Assembly: GCF_900129575.1 (NCBI RefSeq)
Contig: NZ_FQWE01000007.1
Coordinates: 62,001-126,000 of the forward strand
Direction of reading: 5' to 3'
DNA: 64,000 bases
Source: Flavobacterium segetis
GTDB taxonomy: Bacteria; Bacteroidota; Bacteroidia; Flavobacteriales; Flavobacteriaceae
A program made the position numbers and the translations under genes. Shown one piece after another: positions 58,707-64,000 of the stretch (position 1 is the stretch's first letter; the number at the start of each line of letters is the position of its first letter). The notes under the pieces were generated by a model, which did not search any database, was not told the origin of the DNA, and saw only the letters and a program-made list of their open reading frames with translations.

Positions 58707-59114
58707 AAACCGTTTTTAGTGACATAAATATTTTACTGGATATTTTGAATAACGTATTCCATTTATAGAAAATGTACTAAAAAATCTATATTTTAGATAC
58801 TGAAAATAAAATTATATCCCTCTTTGAATACTATTACAACTTTACATTATTTACAAAGAAAAATAATTTTAGAGCAAAAAACACGTCTATTAGTAGCTAA
58901 TATTGTTGGTAATGTTTCAATTATTGCAGTTGACATAAATATAATAAGAGAAAGTCTACGGTCCAATCGTAAGGACTTTGAAGATGCTATTCAAATAATT
59001 TCTGCTCTAGCTATTAGTGATATGGATTGTATTGTAACCAGAAATTTAAGAGATTGTAGAAATGCTGCGGTAGAGATATTTATATCTACTGAATTTTTAA
59101 ATGTCTTAAACTAA
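58703..59114 (+). pseudogene. Decayed PIN-domain (VapC-like) toxin
   Basis: The N-terminal strand VFSDINILLDIL (first catalytic Asp in FSDIN, normally FLDTN) is followed by stops, and the start codon reads ATA. The C-terminal half resumes in another frame at about 58824: DFEDAIQIISALAISDMDC then IVTRNLRDCRNA, with the conserved DFEDA and TRN acids. These are hallmarks of PIN ribonucleases paired with DUF6364 antitoxins. Frameshift plus probable internal deletion; not functional as it stands. Confidence 0.78.
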
Positions 59115-59125
59115 AAAACTACAAT

Positions 59126-59274
59126 ATGAATTATTTTTCTTTTGATTTTAAACTCGTTATTTTAGGCGGCAGTCAACTCGGCAAAATGATGCGTTTGATA
59201 TTCGAAAATTCGACACACAAACTTACGTTTTAGATCCAAGTGAAGAAACTTCATATAAAATCGTCTGTTATTAG
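59126..59274 (+). pseudogene. purK: purK fragment (N-terminal part only)
   Basis: Starts MNYFSFDFKLVILGGSQLGKMM, close to the ATP-grasp N-terminus of N5-carboxyaminoimidazole ribonucleotide synthase. A shift at about 59194 moves the reading to FDIRKFDTQTYVLDPSEE, then a TAG at 59272. The remaining 300 or so residues are missing. The ATP-grasp and dimer domains are absent, so the fragment is dead. A complete purK must exist elsewhere if the strain makes purines by this route. Confidence 0.8.
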
Positions 59275-59739
59275 CGCAATCATTTTATTTAATTCAACCT
59301 TACTGTCTTTAATAAAAATAAACGGAAACAATTTACATCTCGAAACTCTGTGTAGAATAGTGTACAAAAAACCAAAATTTAAATTAACAATTATTAATAA
59401 GCACTAATGCTTTTTTCTGCTTTAGATTTAAAACGTTTTGTAAAATATTCAACTGATACATTTAAAAATTGTCTCTCCATTTATGTAAATTCTTGCTTCT
59501 TATTCAATTCAAACAAAATGAGCCCGATTCATTATCGGGCTCATTAGTATCAAAATTAATTATAAATTTGTCTAACTTTTTGGGGCATATTAAAAAAGAT
59601 AACCTTTTTTATATCTTCTATTCCAGATACTCTATTACTAATTTACTTTAAATTTTGAGTAATGATGAAGTTCTTTAATATTCTTGATTTTGAAAATTCC
59701 TTATTTAGCCCTTCGTGTTTTAATTAGAAATGGAGTAGT
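59275..59739. other. AT-rich gap without gene, one strong hairpin
   Basis: About 465 bases with no recognisable gene. AATGAGCCCGAT (59517-59528) and ATCGGGCTCATT (59534-59545) form a perfect 12-base stem with a five-base loop. A minor hairpin AAGCA/TGCTT near 59400 with six T is seen on the plus strand. The short frame at 59328-59397 (NGNNLHLETLCRIVYKKPKF) is not recognisable. Confidence 0.7.
59517..59545 (-). terminator. Probable terminator for the minus-strand barrel/HYR genes
   Basis: Perfect 12-base stem. On the minus strand it ends in CATTTTG, so the U-run is short, but the position downstream of two minus-strand genes fits termination. It lies about 195 bases after the barrel gene stop. 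Confidence 0.55.
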
Positions 59740-60573
59740 CTAATGGAAGTTAAATCCCAAAGATAAACCGAAAGCAACTGGTTTAATATTTGCGTTTTTG
59801 TCAGTACTATACAATCCATTAGATTTTCGATCAGTTGATGACGTTGGATTATAGCCAACGTAAGACTCATTTTTGTCTTGATCAAGAATTGATTTCAATC
59901 CACTATCTAAAAACATTGCTGCGTACAAATCATTTTTTTTATTTAATTCAAAAGTAAATCCTAACTCAAAAGTACTCATTAAAATACCTTTTGTTTCGTA
60001 GTTCCCTGATGCGGAATAATTCGTTTGACTACCAAAACCATATTCAGGTAAATTATCAATAGACAAATTTACATCAGGATAGTACGCGATTCCTTTAACA
60101 AAAGATGAACTAGATTCAATCTTGTAATTAGTTGGTAGAAAATATTTAATTCCTGCTCTAAAATTAAAATCGATCCCTTTGTTGATATTCTTCTTATACT
60201 GTAAAAAAATTGGGATTTGAATAGCCTGTAATTTTTGATCTTCTTTGTAATTCCCTGTAGTTATATTGTAGATAAATGCAGAGCCAGTAGCATCGACTTC
60301 AAAATTTGTCAATGTTGATGATCCCTGGTTTAAAAAAACTTTTTGTTGGTACTGAGAAAACTCTAATCCGGCACCAACTCCAAAATGATCCGTTAAAGAC
60401 TTGATATAACCTATTTTTACAGCTCCTCCAATCATAGTTGATGACCTCGCTGCTTTTACATCACTTTTAATATTAGCAACTCCTGCTTGCATACCTGCGT
60501 AGAACTGCGCGTTCAATCCGTTACAGAATAGAATTACTGCTATTCCTACTATAAATTTAACATTAAATTTCAT
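59740..60573 (-). CDS. Outer-membrane beta-barrel protein (PorT/OmpA-barrel type)
   Basis: 277 residues. Signal peptide ends near NGLNAQFYAG. Alternating strands are evident: GVGAGLEFSQYQQKV, FRAGIKYFLPTNY, MSTFELGFTFELN and a C-terminal barrel strand ending FGLSLGFNFH. Belongs to the small Bacteroidetes barrel families (outer membrane beta-barrel domain, PF13568-like). PorP/SprF partner proteins are often next to surface proteins of T9SS; this one has that position but not that sequence, so a link is only suggested. 83 bases after the HYR gene. Confidence 0.75.
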   Translation of the reverse strand: MKFNVKFIVGIAVILFCNGLNAQFYAGMQAGVANIKSDVKAARSSTMIGGAVKIGYIKSLTDHFGVGAGLEFSQYQQKVFLNQGSSTLTNFEVDATGSAFIYNITTGNYKEDQKLQAIQIPIFLQYKKNINKGIDFNFRAGIKYFLPTNYKIESSSSFVKGIAYYPDVNLSIDNLPEYGFGSQTNYSASGNYETKGILMSTFELGFTFELNKKNDLYAAMFLDSGLKSILDQDKNESYVGYNPTSSTDRKSNGLYSTDKNANIKPVAFGLSLGFNFH

Positions 60574-60656
60574 ATTTAATTATATTTTTAGTGTTAGAAC
60601 ATTTCATCCTCATTTTTACTAATGAGGATAAAATATTCTTGATAATTATATTTTTT

Positions 60657-63600
60657 TTAATTTTTAACTAAAAGATTTTTCGTGAAAATTTTTCCATTTG
60701 ACAAAGTCATTTTTACGATATAAATACCTTCCACGCTTGGCGCAAGCATTTCAAGTGTGGTTGCACCAACCGCAGTATCAGTTATTAACTTTCCAAGAAT
60801 GTTATAAACTGTTACGCGTGCGCTTTTCAAATTAGCAGCTCCAACATTAGTAATGATTTGATATACTGAATTACTTTTGACAGGATTAGGTGCAATCTTT
60901 AAAAATTCTACTTCCACTGAAGGGGAAAAAGTTAAAGAGCAAGTGGTATAAAAGGAACCATCTAGTTTTGCCCCTATTGCGAAATAGGTACCGTTTAAAG
61001 GTCCGCTCTCTTTAAAATACTGAGCCGTTTGTCCTAAAACTAAAACACCATTTTTATACCAGGTATAGGCTTTGAAGCTTTTAGAACTATTATCGAAGAA
61101 AATAACGTCATCAAAATGTTTCCTGATCAAATTGGGTTGGCTATTTATAACAGTTACCGTAGCCGTTCCATAGGAAACATTGCCATTTTTATCAGTAACT
61201 TTTAAAGTCACGGTATTTACTCCCACGTCAACACAACTAAATAAGGATCTATCCAATTCTATTAGTGCAATTCCGCAAGCATCTGTAGAGCCATCATTTA
61301 CTGATGCAGCAGCCACCGATATATTTGAAGAGGGGTCTAGTTGCACTGTAATATTTTTAGTAAACACTATAGGAGCAATTTTGTCTTCAACCGTTACAAT
61401 TGCCGTTTGAGTAGCAACGTTTCCATTTTTATCTGTAACAGTTAATGTAACTGTATTAGCGCCAACATTAGCACAACTAAAAGTTGTTTTATCTAATGTC
61501 AAAGTAGTAATTCCGCAAGCATCTGATGAACCATTGTTTATGTTAGCTACCGTTATAGATGCGTTTCCTGAGGCATTTAGTTGAATTGTACTGTTTTTAG
61601 TAAGAACTACTGGCGCTACCTTATCTTCAACAGTTACAGTCGCTGTTTTAAAAGAAACGTTTTCGCTATTATCGGTAACTTTTAGAGTAACGGTGTTATC
61701 TCCAACATTAGCGCAAGTAAACGCTGTTTTGTCAAGTTCAATTCGGTTGATTCCACAATTATCCGTTGAACCATTATTAATATCTGCTGCGGCAATCGTC
61801 ACTTTTCCTGTAGCATCTAAACCCACAGTAATATTCTTTACCAATACTGTAGGAAGAGTTATATCATCGATAACAACATTTTGTGTTTGTGAACTTGTAT
61901 TACCATTGCCATCATCATAAGTCCAAGTTACAATCGTTGTTCCTTGCAATGTGATAGGCAGAACTGCATTGTGTGACACCATAACATTACTAGAGCAGTT
62001 ATCAGATGCTGTTGGAGCAACTAAACTTACAACACTGCATTCTGCGGTAACATCTGCTAAAATTGTAACATCCGCAACCGGAGCAGTAACATCATTAATA
62101 ACGACATTTTGAACTTGTGTACTTGTATTTCCGTTTCCGTCATCGTAAGTCCAAGTTACAACCGTTGTACCTTGCAATGTAATAGGCAGAACCGCATTAT
62201 GCGATATCGATACAGTGCCAGAGCAGTTATCAGTTGCTGTTGGAGCAACTAAGCTTATAACACTACATTCTGCTGTAACATCTGCTAAAATTGTAACATC
62301 CGCAACTGGAGCAGTAACATCATTAATAACGACATTTTGAACTTGTGTACTTGTATTTCCGTTTCCGTCATCATAAGTCCAAGTTACAGTCGTTGATCCC
62401 TGCGATGTAATAGGCAGAACTGCATTGTGTGACACCAAAACAATGCCAGAGCAGTTATCAGTTGCTGTTGGAGCAACTAAGCTTGTCACACTGCATTCTG
62501 AGGTAACATCTGCTAATATCGTAACATCCGCAACTGGAGCAGTAACATCATTGATAACAACCTTTTGAACTTGTGTACTTGTATTTCCGTTTCCGTCATC
62601 ATAAGTCCAAGTTACAGCAGTCGTTCCGTGTGCCGTAATTGGAAAAACAGCATTATTCGTAACTATTACAGCCGAAGTACAATTATCTGTAGGTATTGGA
62701 GCTACTAAACTTACGACACTACATTCTGATAATATTGTAGGTAATTGACTATCACTATAGCGAATCGTTATTGTTCCACTTAACCAATCTGCTCTCCAGC
62801 CTCCATAACCATCAAAGTACATTTCTAAAGAATTTGCCCCTCCATAATTATACGCACTAACGGAACCCGAATAACTTAAATTGAAACTTTTAGCGGTATG
62901 TAAAAGTTGTCCGCTACCAATATATTGTCTAGCAACATACAATTTGCTGTCCGCTCCAGTACCTCCCCACCCTTGGTCTACCGCAGTATAGTCAATATCT
63001 ATTCCTACAACTACTGCCCCAACAGGCAATGGATCCACAAAACTCCAAACATATGGTGACCAACCAGATGTTGATCCAGGAGCGGGTGTAAGTGTTACAC
63101 TTCCAGAAAGCAAAATTGGAGCTGGAGCTGTAATATCATCAATAATAACATTTTGAGTTTGTGTGCTTCTATTACCGTTTCCATCATCGTAAGTCCATTT
63201 TACAACTGTAGTTGTTCCTTGTCCTGTAATTGGGAAAACAGCGTCGTTTGTTACTAATATGGTAGCTGTTGAACAGTTATCTGTGGCTGTTGGTGGAACT
63301 AAACTTGTTACACTACATTCTGCTTTTATGTCTCCTAATGAAGCTGAATTTGGCACTGGAGCAGATATATCACCAACAACAACATTAAAAATACTAGATG
63401 ATCTATGACCAAGATTATCTTCAGCCGTTACTGTAACAGGAGTTATTCCCAATGGAAATATCGAACTTGAAGGTATGTCGTATGTTATAATTGGACTTCC
63501 ATCACAAGCGTCAACCGCAGTTGCCGTATAGACCGCGCTGGCAGGGATACAACTATCCACTATTACATCTGGACTAGTTATCACTGGAGGAAGAACATCA

Positions 63601-64000
63601 ACAAAAGTTTTACTGAAAGAAACTGGATACAAATTAGCACATGCTTCTTCTAAAGTCTGACTAAGTCCATAATTTAATGTTATGGTAATTTGCACTCCAC
63701 AAACAGCTGGAGCAAAATCGTAATAAACCCAATCGCTATAATTATTTGCGTAACCTGCGCAAGAACTTAATACGGTAAGCGCAGTACCCGTGCCTGGTAA
63801 ACTAGCAAAAGGCGTGTTATTAGCAACACCTGAAGGAGCAACATCTGCGGTACTTGAAGTAGATCCATACATTGTGGTAATATTCATACCATCGGCAGCA
63901 CTTAACATACTAAAATTCAAATCCCCATGCCAATGTTCGATGTAAAGTCGAACATACCCATTGCTTAATTCGCGATAAACCACTTGTACTCCGTGAGCAT
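60657..64000 (-). CDS. Large HYR-repeat adhesin, T9SS type A cargo (5' end outside window)
   Basis: The frame is open through the window edge, so the start and signal peptide are not visible; at least 1113 residues. It contains six HYR-like modules with TDNC and WTYDDGNGNTSTQ, a distinct domain of about 120 residues between modules (near 62750-63110, VGIDIDYTAVDQGWGGTGAD), three further modules of 80 residues (DKVAPVVLTKN type) and a C-terminal type A sorting domain (FLKIAPNPVKSNSVYQI to FTKNLLVKN). The end domain directs secretion by the type IX system and cell attachment. Probably an adhesin or gliding-related surface protein; ligand unknown. Confidence 0.85.
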   Translation of the reverse strand, partial: AHGVQVVYRELSNGYVRLYIEHWHGDLNFSMLSAADGMNITTMYGSTSSTADVAPSGVANNTPFASLPGTGTALTVLSSCAGYANNYSDWVYYDFAPAVCGVQITITLNYGLSQTLEEACANLYPVSFSKTFVDVLPPVITSPDVIVDSCIPASAVYTATAVDACDGSPIITYDIPSSSIFPLGITPVTVTAEDNLGHRSSSIFNVVVGDISAPVPNSASLGDIKAECSVTSLVPPTATDNCSTATILVTNDAVFPITGQGTTTVVKWTYDDGNGNRSTQTQNVIIDDITAPAPILLSGSVTLTPAPGSTSGWSPYVWSFVDPLPVGAVVVGIDIDYTAVDQGWGGTGADSKLYVARQYIGSGQLLHTAKSFNLSYSGSVSAYNYGGANSLEMYFDGYGGWRADWLSGTITIRYSDSQLPTILSECSVVSLVAPIPTDNCTSAVIVTNNAVFPITAHGTTAVTWTYDDGNGNTSTQVQKVVINDVTAPVADVTILADVTSECSVTSLVAPTATDNCSGIVLVSHNAVLPITSQGSTTVTWTYDDGNGNTSTQVQNVVINDVTAPVADVTILADVTAECSVISLVAPTATDNCSGTVSISHNAVLPITLQGTTVVTWTYDDGNGNTSTQVQNVVINDVTAPVADVTILADVTAECSVVSLVAPTASDNCSSNVMVSHNAVLPITLQGTTIVTWTYDDGNGNTSSQTQNVVIDDITLPTVLVKNITVGLDATGKVTIAAADINNGSTDNCGINRIELDKTAFTCANVGDNTVTLKVTDNSENVSFKTATVTVEDKVAPVVLTKNSTIQLNASGNASITVANINNGSSDACGITTLTLDKTTFSCANVGANTVTLTVTDKNGNVATQTAIVTVEDKIAPIVFTKNITVQLDPSSNISVAAASVNDGSTDACGIALIELDRSLFSCVDVGVNTVTLKVTDKNGNVSYGTATVTVINSQPNLIRKHFDDVIFFDNSSKSFKAYTWYKNGVLVLGQTAQYFKESGPLNGTYFAIGAKLDGSFYTTCSLTFSPSVEVEFLKIAPNPVKSNSVYQIITNVGAANLKSARVTVYNILGKLITDTAVGATTLEMLAPSVEGIYIVKMTLSNGKIFTKNLLVKN
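61380..61857. repeat. 240-bp coding repeats in the HYR gene (type B)
   Basis: Modules of 80 codons beginning DKVAPVVLTKN or DKIAPIVFTKN recur at 240-base spacing, with a related first unit (TVLVKNITVGL). The units differ at many positions, so they are older than the type A units. Confidence 0.8.
61858..62752. repeat. 228-bp coding tandem repeats in the HYR gene (type A)
   Basis: Four near-identical units of exactly 228 bases (76 codons) start at 61858, 62086, 62314 and 62542. Anchors such as the 14-base stretch tctgctaaaattgt repeat at 62053 and 62281. The first three share most bases; the fourth is truncated and more divergent. Further diverged copies lie beyond 63110. Confidence 0.9.

Noticed and set aside
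58824-59114. 96-codon frame as an intact gene
   Set aside because: It is only the C-terminal half of a PIN toxin; the N-terminal strand lies in another frame upstream.
60605-60630. ATCCTCATT/AATGAGGAT hairpin between the HYR and barrel genes as terminator
   Set aside because: Nine-base stem but no T-run on either strand; may only be mRNA structure.
63950-63985. GTG at 63983 as start of the HYR gene
   Set aside because: The frame stays open to the window edge and no signal peptide follows, although T9SS cargo needs one; the real start is outside.

Overview
The window looks like a chromosomal segment from a member of the Flavobacteriaceae, probably Flavobacterium or a close relative. The reasons are AT-rich DNA, promoters with the Bacteroidetes -7 box TAnnTTTG instead of sigma70 boxes, two SusC/SusD pairs, an S46 dipeptidyl peptidase, a T9SS-sorted adhesin, and rpsJ sitting at the end of the str operon. 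No rRNA, tRNA, CRISPR array or intact mobile element was seen.

Layout. 0.1-4.4 kb: the end of a surface-polysaccharide locus on the minus strand (export lipoprotein, Wzc-type tyrosine kinase, UDP-GlcNAc 4-epimerase), with a 14-bp tandem repeat after the last gene. 4.4-8.9 kb: recR, a CoA-binding protein, marC, and two neighbouring guanidino-group hydrolases (CtlX-like and DDAH-like). 8.9-13 kb: gltA, eno and carA, each with its own promoter and intrinsic terminator. 13.2-30.8 kb: the alpha, spc and S10 ribosomal-protein clusters in one long minus-strand run from rplC to rplQ (with secY, infA, rpmJ and rpoA), preceded by the str operon rpsL-rpsG-fusA-rpsJ. Several intercistronic gaps here hold hairpins. 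31-42.5 kb: an Omp85-like outer-membrane protein and two SusCD uptake systems without recognisable degradative enzymes. 42.7-57.8 kb: housekeeping genes (rlmB, rhomboid, rarA, yjjG, radC, a Mur ligase of the Mpl type, TPR protein, DPP7-type S46 peptidase, obgE, CorC-like, adk, hpt), plus an amidohydrolase broken by one frameshift and a structured intergenic element that resembles Flavo-1 RNA. 58-59.3 kb: a run of decayed genes (HEAT-like hypothetical, DUF6364-like antitoxin with PIN toxin, purK fragment). 59.7-64 kb: an outer-membrane beta-barrel protein and a large HYR-repeat T9SS cargo protein that runs off the end of the window.

How the parts work together. The ribosome/RNA polymerase/Sec block supplies core growth functions. 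SusCD, the S46 peptidase and the T9SS cargo protein point to a life based on surface capture and degradation of polymers and peptides. The polysaccharide genes build a surface coat. I found no clear new multi-gene system. The observations most worth following are the structured gaps inside the ribosomal operons, the 33-bp element shared by the two susC genes at an identical distance from the start codon, the Flavo-1-like element, three near-leaderless gene starts, and the decayed toxin-antitoxin/purK region.
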